DNA from: Hyphomonadaceae bacterium
Lineage (GTDB): Bacteria; Pseudomonadota; Alphaproteobacteria; Caulobacterales; Hyphomonadaceae
Assembly (NCBI GenBank): GCA_024743315.1
Contig: JANSWU010000004.1
Location: forward strand, 248,001 to 312,000
Length of the DNA: 64,000 nt
Direction of reading: 5' to 3'
Position 1 is the first letter of the stretch. Each line of letters starts with the position of its first letter. The translations under genes were made by a program, and so were the position numbers. Below the pieces are notes generated by a model. It was not told the DNA's origin and made no database searches. It worked only from the letters and a program-made list of their open reading frames with translations. Below are positions 17,483-25,489 of the stretch, one piece after another.

Positions 17483-18394
17483 TCAACCTGCCTGCCTATC
17501 CGGTCGTGTCGCGTTTTGCGCCATGAGCAACGCACCGATCAGCCCAGCATCATCTCCTAAGTCTGGGCTTGAAATCAGCTGTCCCCCTGGTTTTGACGGG
17601 TCACCAAGGTAACCGGACATTTGTTCATCATACGCATCGCGAACCAGGCCGAGCAGGTGTGGGGCAAGCATCAGTCCGCCACCAAGGATAATTTTTTCGA
17701 GCCTCATAGTGAGGCTCAGTACTCGGCAAGCCTGCGCCAAATAGTCTGCAATGATGGGCCAGCCCGGATGCTTCGGCGAAAGCGTTTCTGGGTCGCCCCA
17801 GCGCGCGCTCATCGCGGGCGCGGATGCCATCCCTTCGAGGCAATCTCCGTGAAAAGGACAAATCCCATCAAAATCGTGATCTTCAGCGTTGCGGTTAATC
17901 GGGATATGGCCAAACTCAGGATGGCTGGGGCGCCCGACAAAGCCGCCATTCTGAAATATTCCCGCGCCGATTCCGGTTCCAACTGTAATGTAAGCTGCCG
18001 CTTTAGAATGCTGCGCGGCGCCAAATCTCATCTCTGCCAGCAGGGCTCCATTGACATCTGAATCAATTGCCACCGGCACGTTCAAGGAACGTTCGAAGCG
18101 GGTTCTCAGATTCAATCCGGCCCAGTTTGGTTTTGGGGTTTTCAGGATCGTGCCGAAAGCAGCAGAATTGGGGTTGATATCGAGAGGTCCAAAACTCGCA
18201 ATACCGAGGGCGCTTAAAGGATTGATTGCGGCTGTCGCTTGGAAAAAATCAAAACAGCCCTGCAAAGTTTCTTCGGGCGTGGTGACGGGTACGCGTTGCT
18301 TTTTAAGTATCGCGCCTGAAGCGTCAGAAACGCCGCATTTGAACGTCGTTCCCCCAGCGTCCACACCTCCGAAAAATTGTTTTTTTAAACTCAT
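17483..18394 (-). CDS. ROK-family fructokinase-like sugar kinase
   Basis: A cytoplasmic ROK kinase of about 303 residues. The N-terminal phosphate motif is GGVDAGGTTFKCGV, and the sugar-binding segment AIDSDVNGALLAE precedes VGTGIGAGIFQNGGF. The zinc-finger-like stretch CPFHGDCLEGMASAPAM matches the fructokinase branch (HGxCLEGLAxGPAI) rather than glucokinases. It would make fructose 6-phosphate from fructose released by the neighbouring hydrolase. ATG 18394 is used; another possible ATG lies at 18415. It shares a divergent promoter region with the GH68-like gene, around the palindromic operator. Confidence 0.88.
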   Translation of the reverse strand: MSLKKQFFGGVDAGGTTFKCGVSDASGAILKKQRVPVTTPEETLQGCFDFFQATAAINPLSALGIASFGPLDINPNSAAFGTILKTPKPNWAGLNLRTRFERSLNVPVAIDSDVNGALLAEMRFGAAQHSKAAAYITVGTGIGAGIFQNGGFVGRPSHPEFGHIPINRNAEDHDFDGICPFHGDCLEGMASAPAMSARWGDPETLSPKHPGWPIIADYLAQACRVLSLTMRLEKIILGGGLMLAPHLLGLVRDAYDEQMSGYLGDPSKPGGQLISSPDLGDDAGLIGALLMAQNATRPDRQAG

Positions 18395-18428
18395 CTGCAC
18401 ACCCAAAAAGAGCATCTCGCAAAATTAT

Positions 18429-18442
18429 TGCAATCGATTGCA
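18429..18442. promoter_or_regulatory. Palindromic LacI-type operator
   Basis: TGCAATCGATTGCA is a perfect 14-bp palindrome with the central CG usual for LacI-family operators. It lies between the divergent ROK kinase and GH68-like gene, where one bound repressor could control both directions. The regulator that would bind it is encoded right next to the hydrolase gene (19614-20627). Confidence 0.75.
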
Positions 18443-18507
18443 TTGTGTTGATAGCATGTATTCAGTTTCTGTCACCTTGTATCGTCCTCAAAGGAGTGTC
18501 CTACCAA

Positions 18508-19617
18508 GTGTACTTTCAAATTGCGCCGATCCCACCCTCTCGCGGTGCGGTCTTTCCAGCCGGAATTGATCATCCGGATCTTTGGCTTTGGGATAGCTGG
18601 ATCCTGGACGGCACAAACAACCAATTTCATCTTTATTGTCTTGCATTGGCGAAAACGGATGTGGACGGGTCCACCATCCTCCCGTCCGATCGCAATGATT
18701 TCACATTTCATGTTCGCCACTTTTTTTCCGACAATGGCGGAGTCGCGTGGACAGATCAGGGGCCTGTCATGCAATCGGGGCAGATGGCAGACGGGTCCGA
18801 CGCACGAAACGTGTGGAGCGGATCGGTCTTGCAAGTCGATGATAAGACCATTGCCTTCGGATTTACAGGCATCAGAGATAGCGGCCCCGATCGGCGCTAT
18901 TTACAGACTGTTTGTGTCGCCACCGGCCCTTCCCCCGCTGGCCCTAACACCTGGTCACAAACAGCGATTAGCTGCCCGTATCGAGATTATGACGAGATAC
19001 GCGAAAAGGGGTATTATCTCGGACCTCGAGATATGTTGGGCAGCGATACTGGCGAAGAAGGCGGACCGATTATGGCCTGGCGCGACCCATATTTGTTCAA
19101 AACCGAAAATGGTGAATTGTCGGCTGTGTGGTCTGCGAAAGTCTCGCCTCGCGAGCCAGCCATCGCCTTAGCCAGGCTCGAGCGCAAGGGCGCAGAAATC
19201 AAGCTTGCTGAACTCTGTGCGCCGATCAGGCTTCCTGATTCTCACCTTATGACCCAGGCTGAAGTACCAAAGCTTTATCGCGATAAGGTGACGGGCGATT
19301 TTCTGCTCATGGTATCCGCGTGTGACCGCGAGTATGAAGGGCAACCCGATGGAGAGCTCAGCCACATCCATCGCCTTTATCGCAGTGCACAATTGGACGG
19401 ATCATGGATCTGCCACCAAGACGAAGGGAGCGCCTTACCCGGACTGGACGGTCTTTTTGGTTGCAGCCTAACTGATATCGATCTCACCAATGGTCATCTC
19501 ACAGTTCTCGGCCCCTTCACAGAAAATGCAGGACCGGACAAACAATTGCGTTTTGCACCGCTTCGAAAGGTCGAACTTGCTTCAAAGACGTTCAAGAACG
19601 TGACCGAGGCGATTTAA
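18508..19617 (+). CDS. GH68-like fructoside hydrolase (five-bladed propeller)
   Basis: About 369 residues of the GH-J clan type (GH68/GH32). The three catalytic signatures appear in order: LWLWDSW with the nucleophile Asp29, WRDPYLF with the transition-state Asp about 193, and TQAEVPKLY with the acid/base Glu about 252. NVWSGSV and DGLFGCS also match GH68. No signal peptide is seen, so the enzyme is probably cytoplasmic and cleaves sucrose or a fructoside brought in by the GPH symporter. GH68 enzymes can also transfer fructose, so polymer synthesis cannot be excluded. A GTG start at 18508 has AAAGGAG 11 bases upstream. Its stop overlaps the LacI stop in a shared TTAA. Confidence 0.75.
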   Translation: MYFQIAPIPPSRGAVFPAGIDHPDLWLWDSWILDGTNNQFHLYCLALAKTDVDGSTILPSDRNDFTFHVRHFFSDNGGVAWTDQGPVMQSGQMADGSDARNVWSGSVLQVDDKTIAFGFTGIRDSGPDRRYLQTVCVATGPSPAGPNTWSQTAISCPYRDYDEIREKGYYLGPRDMLGSDTGEEGGPIMAWRDPYLFKTENGELSAVWSAKVSPREPAIALARLERKGAEIKLAELCAPIRLPDSHLMTQAEVPKLYRDKVTGDFLLMVSACDREYEGQPDGELSHIHRLYRSAQLDGSWICHQDEGSALPGLDGLFGCSLTDIDLTNGHLTVLGPFTENAGPDKQLRFAPLRKVELASKTFKNVTEAI

Positions 19618-20627
19618 ACGGCGACGCTCGAACCACGCACAATCAACCGCGTTTGCGTCAGATGCGATTCCACATCTTCGCCCGCGAGCTGCCGGAGCAG
19701 CAAATCCACCAACATTTTGCCGCCCTCCTTGATATTCTGATCTATCGTGGTGAGCGGTGGAGTGGAAAGTTGAGCTTGGCCAATATTGTCATATCCGACC
19801 ACGGATACGTCCTCTGGAATAGATCGACCGGCGGACCGCAGCGCCATGATTGAGGTCATCGCAAGCACATCAGATGCGGCGAAAATCGCATCGAAGGCGT
19901 GCCCTTGTTTCATGAATGAGCGCATTGCGTGATAAACGGAGTGTCCACCGAACTCGACATCAAGCTTAAGCGCTGGATCCAATGTGAGGCCTCTCGAAGC
20001 GTGCGCAGCGGCATAGCCCTCATAACGCAAAGCGACTTCGGGTAATGTCAGAGGACCAATAAATAAGATTTGTTTTCGCCCGATCGATAGCAGGTGATCG
20101 GCAGCAAGTCTCCCGCCTTCAAAATTGTCGCTTCCGACCAAAGTGTACTTGGTGGACGCGTCTCGCCCCCCCCAGACAACGACTTTATTTGCTAATGGTC
20201 CCAATGCATCGAGACGATCGGATCGCCCCGCTTGACCAATTATGACGAGGCCATCAGCCTTTCCCGTCTGCAGTAGCCTTTGTTCGGCAATTTGCTCTGC
20301 TTCTTTGGGAACATTGATGATAAGATCATAACCTCGCTCTGACGCTGCTTGGCTCACCGCTCCCACCATCTCCAAAAAAAATGGATCAGACAGCGTCTGC
20401 CCGGATTCCGGCCGCAAAGGTATGACCATCCCGATTGTTTCAGAAGAACGCCGCCGCAGATTTCGAGCGGATGCATTGACGGCATAGCCCGTTTCTTGGG
20501 CAATCTTCAGGATTTCGGTTTTGGTCTTTGCTTTGACTAATGGGCTGTCATTCAGAGCCCGGGAAACTGTCGAAACGTCGACGCCTGCTAGACGTGCGAG
20601 TTCCGCCATTGTCATTTTCCGTGCCAT
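19614..20627 (-). CDS. LacI-family transcriptional regulator
   Basis: A 337-residue repressor: helix-turn-helix and hinge at residues 1-60 (MTMAELARLAGVDVSTVSRALND, then YAVNASARNLRRRSSETIG) and a periplasmic-binding-protein-like sugar sensor domain after it (VVGYDNIGQAQLSTPPLTTIDQ). The start at 20627 matches the family; an upstream frame continuation lacks conservation. AGGGGT lies about 11 bases before it. It probably represses the divergent hydrolase and kinase-symporter genes until a fructose-containing sugar or its phosphate appears. It is convergent with the hydrolase gene. Confidence 0.92.
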   Translation of the reverse strand: MARKMTMAELARLAGVDVSTVSRALNDSPLVKAKTKTEILKIAQETGYAVNASARNLRRRSSETIGMVIPLRPESGQTLSDPFFLEMVGAVSQAASERGYDLIINVPKEAEQIAEQRLLQTGKADGLVIIGQAGRSDRLDALGPLANKVVVWGGRDASTKYTLVGSDNFEGGRLAADHLLSIGRKQILFIGPLTLPEVALRYEGYAAAHASRGLTLDPALKLDVEFGGHSVYHAMRSFMKQGHAFDAIFAASDVLAMTSIMALRSAGRSIPEDVSVVGYDNIGQAQLSTPPLTTIDQNIKEGGKMLVDLLLRQLAGEDVESHLTQTRLIVRGSSVAV

Positions 20628-20865
20628 CGTCACACGATACCCCTGAAAAATGAAGCCGTCATAGAACTTGAACGTGCGCTGACCACATTGCTTGAAGTAA
20701 ACCTTGTCGCATCGCAACACTATTCACAACCTGCCTGAAAAGCAAAATGGCCCGTTCGAAGACAAGCCTGGGCGCAATTGCCGAAACTGAGGGGATGAGT
20801 GCTCTTCGACGTCGCGGACCCGGCTTCATTGAATAGATTAAGGCAATGGAGAAAGGTTGATCGGC

Positions 20866-21657
20866 TTAACCGCCAAGCTCATCCAGCAAGTCGAGGAACC
20901 CGGCCAATTCGCCGTCGCTCATGGCAATCTCGGCGCGGATCAGGAGACGCAGCCGATTGGCTTGGTTTTTCAGGCGCTGCTTTTCGGTCATTTCCCGCTC
21001 GGTAGCGGCGCGGGCGCGGCTTTCTTCTGCTTCCGCCAGGAACTTGAGTATCCGCGCTTCGATCTCCTCATTTTCCAATCCTGCTTTCGCCAAGCGGGAC
21101 TTGAGATTGGCCAGGCCTTTATCGATCAGTTCTTCGGTTTCATCGCGCAGATTGGTGCCGCGTTTCGGGTTGGCTTGCAGGTCCATGATCGCGCCGAGCT
21201 GTTCGCGCAGTTTTGGCAGAAAGTCTGAACCGAGGCTTTCCAGGGCGCTGGACTTTTTCGCGACCGGCATAAGTGCTTTCGCCTGATCCGCGGTTCGCAT
21301 GGCGACAAAGGCTTCGACGATGAATTGGCTGGCTTCCACCGCGCGGGCGGAATTTAATATCGTGGCGGCCATGACGACGCCATGCTCACTGAACGCCCAG
21401 GGCGGCGTGCGCCGCCCGCCCCAGGTGCCTTTTGCGATCACAGACTGTGATTTCAACCTATCGAACTCGGCTTGTGACAATTGCCGCGCCCATCCGCCCG
21501 GAAAGCGCTCAAGATTGCGCTTAACCGCTTGATTAAGGACACGGGTTTCAACACCGAAAAAGGCTGCTAGGTCCTGATCCAGCACCACCCGCTTGCCTTC
21601 AACATCAAGGATCTGCACTGGCAGGCCCGGGGTGAGAGGAACAAGGTCCTGGCTCAT
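20866..21657 (-). CDS. ORF6N-domain phage-type protein
   Basis: A 263-residue protein. Residues about 10-120 match the ORF6N/KilA-N-like DNA-binding domain common in phage antirepressors: QILDVEGKRVVLDQDLAAFFGVETRVLNQAVKRN, then RFPGGWARQLSQAEF and AFSEHGVVMAATILNSARA. The C-terminal part is a charged coiled coil (EARILKFLAEAEESRARAATEREMTEKQRLKNQ). No other phage gene is near, so this is a lone remnant or a domesticated regulator. The ATG at 21657 has GGAG nine bases upstream. Confidence 0.8.
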   Translation of the reverse strand: MSQDLVPLTPGLPVQILDVEGKRVVLDQDLAAFFGVETRVLNQAVKRNLERFPGGWARQLSQAEFDRLKSQSVIAKGTWGGRRTPPWAFSEHGVVMAATILNSARAVEASQFIVEAFVAMRTADQAKALMPVAKKSSALESLGSDFLPKLREQLGAIMDLQANPKRGTNLRDETEELIDKGLANLKSRLAKAGLENEEIEARILKFLAEAEESRARAATEREMTEKQRLKNQANRLRLLIRAEIAMSDGELAGFLDLLDELGG

Positions 21658-21781
21658 GTCGATCAACTCCGATTTGATATCACATTCTGTGATCTCAAGA
21701 TTCCAGGTCGCGGAAAAGAGATCAGAACTGCCTCACACTCTGGCCTCTGGCAAACGAGGTCACTGCCGCAGTGTCCACTGA

Positions 21782-21815
21782 CAAAATACCCGCCAGACGG
21801 ATTTCGTCTGACGGG
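21782..21815 (-). terminator. Terminator downstream of the His-rich gene
   Basis: An 11-bp stem with one mismatch (21789-21799 with 21805-21815) and a five-base loop. Read on the minus strand it is followed by TATTTTG. It lies 87 bases beyond the stop of the His-rich gene and probably ends that transcript. Confidence 0.6.
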
Positions 21816-21901
21816 CATTCTAAGCCTCACAAGCTGGGTGGGGGACGCGCGCGGAGGCTTAAACTGTTAGGTCGCAGGCAAACTGCGAGCTGTTAACGGA
21901 C

Positions 21902-22318
21902 TTAGCCGTTTTCTTCGATCGTGATCGGACCGTGATCATCAACATGATCGCCGTGCACGTAATGCAAATGCCCATCATGGATATAGTCCATATGGTCGCC
22001 ATGACGCACCATCAAATGGGTATCGGAGTCGCCATGCATGTGATCCGCGTGCACATCAGCCGCCATCGGGGCTTCACCGTCTGGGTTCTCAGTACTCACC
22101 TCAAGCACATGCTCATCGACATGGCCGTCATGGGCGTAATGCAAGTGCCCATCATGCAGATAATCCCAATGGTCAACATGCCAGACTTTGACATGACCGC
22201 AATTCTCGCCATGCACGTGGGCATGGTCGCTATGGATTTCGGCTTCGTGCTCAGATGGCGCCACCGCGCACGCACTTGCTGTCGCGAATATGGCTGCCAT
22301 TGCAAGAATGCTACGCAT
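21902..22318 (-). CDS. Exported histidine-rich repeat protein, likely metal-binding
   Basis: A 138-residue protein with an N-terminal export signal (MRSILAMAAIFATASAC), whose end could act as a lipobox. The mature part has about 26 histidines and two copies of a roughly 40-residue unit of the form V-x-H-x-DH-x-DY-x-HDGHLHY-x-H-x-x-HVD-x-H. The first copy lies at about 41-75, the second at about 98-130. Such spacing points to binding of Zn2+ or a similar ion in the periplasm or at the outer membrane. A GTTATAAC core resembling a Zur box lies about 90 bases upstream. It is monocistronic, with its own terminator. The exact ligand is inferred. Confidence 0.75.
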   Translation of the reverse strand: MRSILAMAAIFATASACAVAPSEHEAEIHSDHAHVHGENCGHVKVWHVDHWDYLHDGHLHYAHDGHVDEHVLEVSTENPDGEAPMAADVHADHMHGDSDTHLMVRHGDHMDYIHDGHLHYVHGDHVDDHGPITIEENG

Positions 22319-22406
22319 GGATGTCTCCTATCTCTCTCTATGCAATGCGGTAACACGGCAGGCCGAGAAAATCCATAACCCACTGTTTTTATTTATATTT
22401 TGTTTT

Positions 22407-22414
22407 GTTATAAC
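22407..22414. promoter_or_regulatory. Zur-box-like core upstream of the His-rich gene
   Basis: GTTATAAC is an 8-bp palindrome in an AT-rich stretch, about 90 bases upstream of the His-rich gene and 100 bases upstream of the divergent methyltransferase. It equals the core of alphaproteobacterial zinc-uptake-regulator sites. The outer arms are weak, so this is tentative. Confidence 0.3.
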
Positions 22415-22515
22415 GTACGTTTTCCACGGCATGACACCCGGAAAACAGGTCGAGACTCTATCGACGAAGCCGTCCATATTCGTTTATCGATGCCAGAAAA
22501 GTGAAAGCGCATAGT

Positions 22516-23355
22516 ATGAGCAATTCAGACCAGATCGATTATTGGAACGGCAAGGCCGGAGAAAAGTGGGTGTTGCACGCCGAGCGTCTGGATGCCCTGC
22601 TCGCGCCGTTTGCAGGTGCGGTTCTGGACCGTGTGGCCCTGATCGAGGGTGAGCATGTTCTCGATATTGGTTGTGGTGCCGGCGCGCTGACTTTGAAAGC
22701 GGCGGACCAGGTCGGAACCACCGGGCAAGCAAGCGGCGTCGATGTGTCTGAGCCTTTGCTGGCGCTGGCGCGAAAACGCGCGGAGGATCGCCATCTGTCC
22801 GCCAGGTTTGAACGCGCGGACGCCTCGCAATATCGGACCCGCACCGAGATGGACGCTTTGATCTCACGCTTTGGCGTGATGTTCTTCGATGATCCGGTGG
22901 CGGGCTTCGCCAACCTCAAACAGTGTCTCAAGCCCGGCGGCCGCATGACCTTCGCCTGCTGGCAGTCGCTTGCGGAAAATGATTGGGCTCGAGCGCCGCT
23001 CGAAGCGGCCTTGCCCCTCTTGCCAGCGCCGCCCGCGCCGCCGCCACCCGGCACCCCGGGCCCGTTCGCCTTCGCCGATCAAGACCGGGTCGTAAAGATT
23101 CTCAGCGATGCAGGCTGGTCAGATATCGAAATTGAACCTTGGCGCGGCAATGTCACGCTGCCAGGCGACACGGCTGAAGAGGCCGCCGGTTTCATGCTCG
23201 AGATCGGTCCGGTCGCGCGATTGGTGGCAGAAGCCGGTATCAATATGGCGTTGGTGAGAGCAGCGCTGTTTGACTTATTATCTCAACATGCCGGATCAGA
23301 TGGCCGGGTGCCTATGCCCGCGGCCGCTTGGATTGTCTCTGCCAAGGCGCAGTAG
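22516..23355 (+). CDS. Class I SAM-dependent methyltransferase
   Basis: A 279-residue methyltransferase. Motif I for S-adenosylmethionine is VLDIGCGAGALTLKAAD. ASGVDVSEPLLALARKRA is the acidic-strand region and ARFERADASQY motif II. ALISRFGVMFFDDP is the post-II segment. It resembles the UbiE/arsenite-methyltransferase-like class I group, but without a cysteine cluster, so the substrate is open. ATG 22516 is preferred; a GTG 15 bases upstream is possible. It is divergent from the His-rich gene and convergent with argC. Confidence 0.82.
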   Translation: MSNSDQIDYWNGKAGEKWVLHAERLDALLAPFAGAVLDRVALIEGEHVLDIGCGAGALTLKAADQVGTTGQASGVDVSEPLLALARKRAEDRHLSARFERADASQYRTRTEMDALISRFGVMFFDDPVAGFANLKQCLKPGGRMTFACWQSLAENDWARAPLEAALPLLPAPPAPPPPGTPGPFAFADQDRVVKILSDAGWSDIEIEPWRGNVTLPGDTAEEAAGFMLEIGPVARLVAEAGINMALVRAALFDLLSQHAGSDGRVPMPAAAWIVSAKAQ

Positions 23356-23373
23356 CGATAAATCCCAGCCCGA

Positions 23374-24414
23374 TTATGGAAAAAGCGCCTGTAAGCCAGA
23401 AAGCCCGAGCGTTTCATCCCACCCCATCATCAGGTTGAGATTCTGAATCGCCTGTCCAGACGAGCCTTTGACCAGGTTATCAATCACCGCGATGACAATC
23501 ACGCGGCCTTTGACGCGGTCCGGATAGACTGCGATCCGACAATTATTCGTGCCGCGGACATGCCGCGTGTCTGGCGGCGGCGATCCGAGCGGCAGCACTG
23601 TGACGAATGGCGCATTAGCATATTTCGCTTCAAGCGCGGTCTGGATCTGATCGACATCGCCTCTGACATGGCAGGTGACGAGCTCGCCGCGCGTCATCGG
23701 GATCAGATGCGGCGTAAAGGTAACGCCAATATCGCTGCGCCCGGCTTGCAGATTCAGCTCTTGCTCGATTTCCGGGGCATGGCGGTGCTGGCCAACCCCA
23801 TAGGCGTGCGCGCCCTCGGCGGCCTCGGAAAACAGATTCCCTTCCTTGAGGCCGCGACCAGCTCCAGAAACGCCGGACTTGGCGTCAATGATGATGCTGT
23901 CAGAATCGATCAATGAAATGATTGGAAGAAGCGCCAGCAAACTGGCTGTGGGATAACATCCCGGGCACGCGACAAGCGGCTCGCCTTCAAGCTCGGCGCC
24001 GCGCCATTCGGAAAGCCCGTACTTCACATCGGCCGTCCGCGCCGGGTTCAGATGCGGACGTCCATAGGTGCTTGCGTAAAGAGCCGCGTCCCGCAGCCGA
24101 TAATCCGCTGACAGATCCACCACGCGGACATGGTGAGGAAGGGTTTCGATCAGGTCCTGGCTGGTGCCATGCGGCAGGCAACCGAAAGCCACGTCAATAT
24201 CCGACCAATCGATATTTTCAGCCTTGACCACAGGCAAATCCGTGGGACCGGCAAGATGAGGGAAAATCTCGGACAGGCGCTTGCCAGCAAGACTGTTTCC
24301 GGTCGCGGCAACCGCATCAACCCGCGGATGACCAGAAAGCAGGCGCACCGTCTCTGCACCCGTATAGCCGGACGCGCCGAGCACAGCCGCCTTCAGTTTT
24401 GTCTCACCATTCAT
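23374..24414 (-). CDS. argC: N-acetyl-gamma-glutamyl-phosphate reductase
   Basis: Third step of arginine synthesis: NADPH reduction of N-acetylglutamyl phosphate to the semialdehyde. The long AGPR type has AVLGASGYTGAETVRLL for NADP and the catalytic cysteine in VACPGCYPTASLLALLP. HRHAPEIEQEL and HVRGTNNCRIAVYPD follow. The ATG at 24414 is chosen over an upstream TTG because AAGGG precedes it. Other arginine genes sit apart in the window (argF at 50 kb, argD at 62 kb). It follows rplM-rpsI on the same strand, beyond a terminator. Confidence 0.95.
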   Translation of the reverse strand: MNGETKLKAAVLGASGYTGAETVRLLSGHPRVDAVAATGNSLAGKRLSEIFPHLAGPTDLPVVKAENIDWSDIDVAFGCLPHGTSQDLIETLPHHVRVVDLSADYRLRDAALYASTYGRPHLNPARTADVKYGLSEWRGAELEGEPLVACPGCYPTASLLALLPIISLIDSDSIIIDAKSGVSGAGRGLKEGNLFSEAAEGAHAYGVGQHRHAPEIEQELNLQAGRSDIGVTFTPHLIPMTRGELVTCHVRGDVDQIQTALEAKYANAPFVTVLPLGSPPPDTRHVRGTNNCRIAVYPDRVKGRVIVIAVIDNLVKGSSGQAIQNLNLMMGWDETLGLSGLQALFP

Positions 24415-24438
24415 CGCCAAACCCTTGTTCCAGATATG

Positions 24439-24465
24439 AAAAAAGGCGCCCCAAGGAGCGCCTTT
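24439..24465 (-). terminator. Terminator of the rplM-rpsI operon
   Basis: Perfect 8-bp stem AAAGGCGC/GCGCCTTT (24442-24449 with 24458-24465). Read on the minus strand it is followed by a run of T (24439-24444). It lies 28 bases after the rpsI stop and ends the ribosomal transcript before argC. Confidence 0.8.
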
Positions 24466-24492
24466 ATCACGTGTTCGATTAAACCGTAACGC

Positions 24493-24984
24493 TTAGCGCT
24501 TGGAGAATTGGAAGCTACGACGCGCTTTCGCACGGCCATACTTCTTACGCTCAACAACGCGTGGGTCACGGGTCAGGAAGCCGAATGGCTTCAGCGTGCG
24601 ACGCAGTTCTGGCTCGAAATTGACCAGCGCACGGGCAATCCCGTGACGAACCGCACCCGCCTGTCCAGACAGGCCAGAGCCTTTGACCGTCGCAACCACA
24701 TCATACTGCGTACGACGATCAGCTTCGACCAGAGGCTGTTCGAGCACCATGCGCAGAACCGGACGAGCGAAATACTCTTCCTGGTCTTTGCCATTGATGG
24801 TGATCTTGCCAGAGCCGGGCTTCAGCCAGACACGGGCGGTTGCAGATTTACGCCGTCCGGTGCCGTAAGAGCGGCCATGCTCATCGATTTTTGGTTCCGC
24901 GGTGATCGGTGCCAGCTCTGCGGCCGCGCCTTCACCTTCGGTGACGTCTTTCAGGTCTTCAAGAGATTGTGCTGTTTCAGCCAT
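24493..24984 (-). CDS. rpsI: 30S ribosomal protein S9
   Basis: A 163-residue S9 with an acidic N-terminal extension of about 35 residues, common in Alphaproteobacteria. The core starts [22 protein letters not shown] and ends in the basic tail [17 protein letters not shown], whose last residues reach the P-site tRNA. It follows rplM by three bases. The two form the standard L13-S9 pair. Confidence 0.97.
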   Translation of the reverse strand: MAETAQSLEDLKDVTEGEGAAAELAPITAEPKIDEHGRSYGTGRRKSATARVWLKPGSGKITINGKDQEEYFARPVLRMVLEQPLVEADRRTQYDVVATVKGSGLSGQAGAVRHGIARALVNFEPELRRTLKPFGFLTRDPRVVERKKYGRAKARRSFQFSKR

Positions 24985-24987
24985 GCT

Positions 24988-25452
24988 TTAGGCGACCTTC
25001 GTGTTTTTGGTGTTCATGGACGCAAAGTCGACCGCTTCTGGGGCCTGCGCCTCGTGGGGATGCTCAGCACCGGCATAAACGCGCAGCTTCTTGAACTGCT
25101 TGCGGGCCAGTGGGCTTTCCTTTGGCAGCATGCGTTTCACGGCGAGCTCAATTGCGCGCTCCGGGAAACGACCACCGAGGATTTTGCCGGCGGTCGTCTC
25201 TTTAATACCACCCGGGTGACCGGTGTGACGGTAATAGACTTTATCGCTCAGCTTATTGCCGGTGAATTTGGCTTTCTCAGCATTGACGACGACAACAAAG
25301 TCACCTGTGTCAATGTGAGGCGTGAAGTCAGCGCGGTGCTTGCCACGCAGACGTTTAGCGACGTAGGAAGCAAGACGACCCACAACGACATCGGTCGCGT
25401 CGATGACGATCCATTTATTCTCAACGTCGGCAGGTGCGTTATAAGTTTTCAT
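24988..25452 (-). CDS. rplM: 50S ribosomal protein L13
   Basis: A 154-residue L13: [25 protein letters not shown] is the family's N-terminal signature, with [12 protein letters not shown] and [20 protein letters not shown] further on. ATG 25452 is used, with GGCGGA just upstream. A longer frame adds seven non-conserved residues. It heads the rplM-rpsI operon and is divergent from the lipoprotein gene at 25490. Confidence 0.97.
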   Translation of the reverse strand: MKTYNAPADVENKWIVIDATDVVVGRLASYVAKRLRGKHRADFTPHIDTGDFVVVVNAEKAKFTGNKLSDKVYYRHTGHPGGIKETTAGKILGGRFPERAIELAVKRMLPKESPLARKQFKKLRVYAGAEHPHEAQAPEAVDFASMNTKNTKVA

Positions 25453-25489
25453 TGCTCCGCCGGAGCCTCTCATTCGGAGTTATTGGATA

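Noticed and set aside
21902-22318. CRISPR-like repeats in the His-rich region
   Set aside because: The repeats are imperfect, in frame and encode protein repeats, with no uniform spacers. No CRISPR array was seen anywhere in the window.
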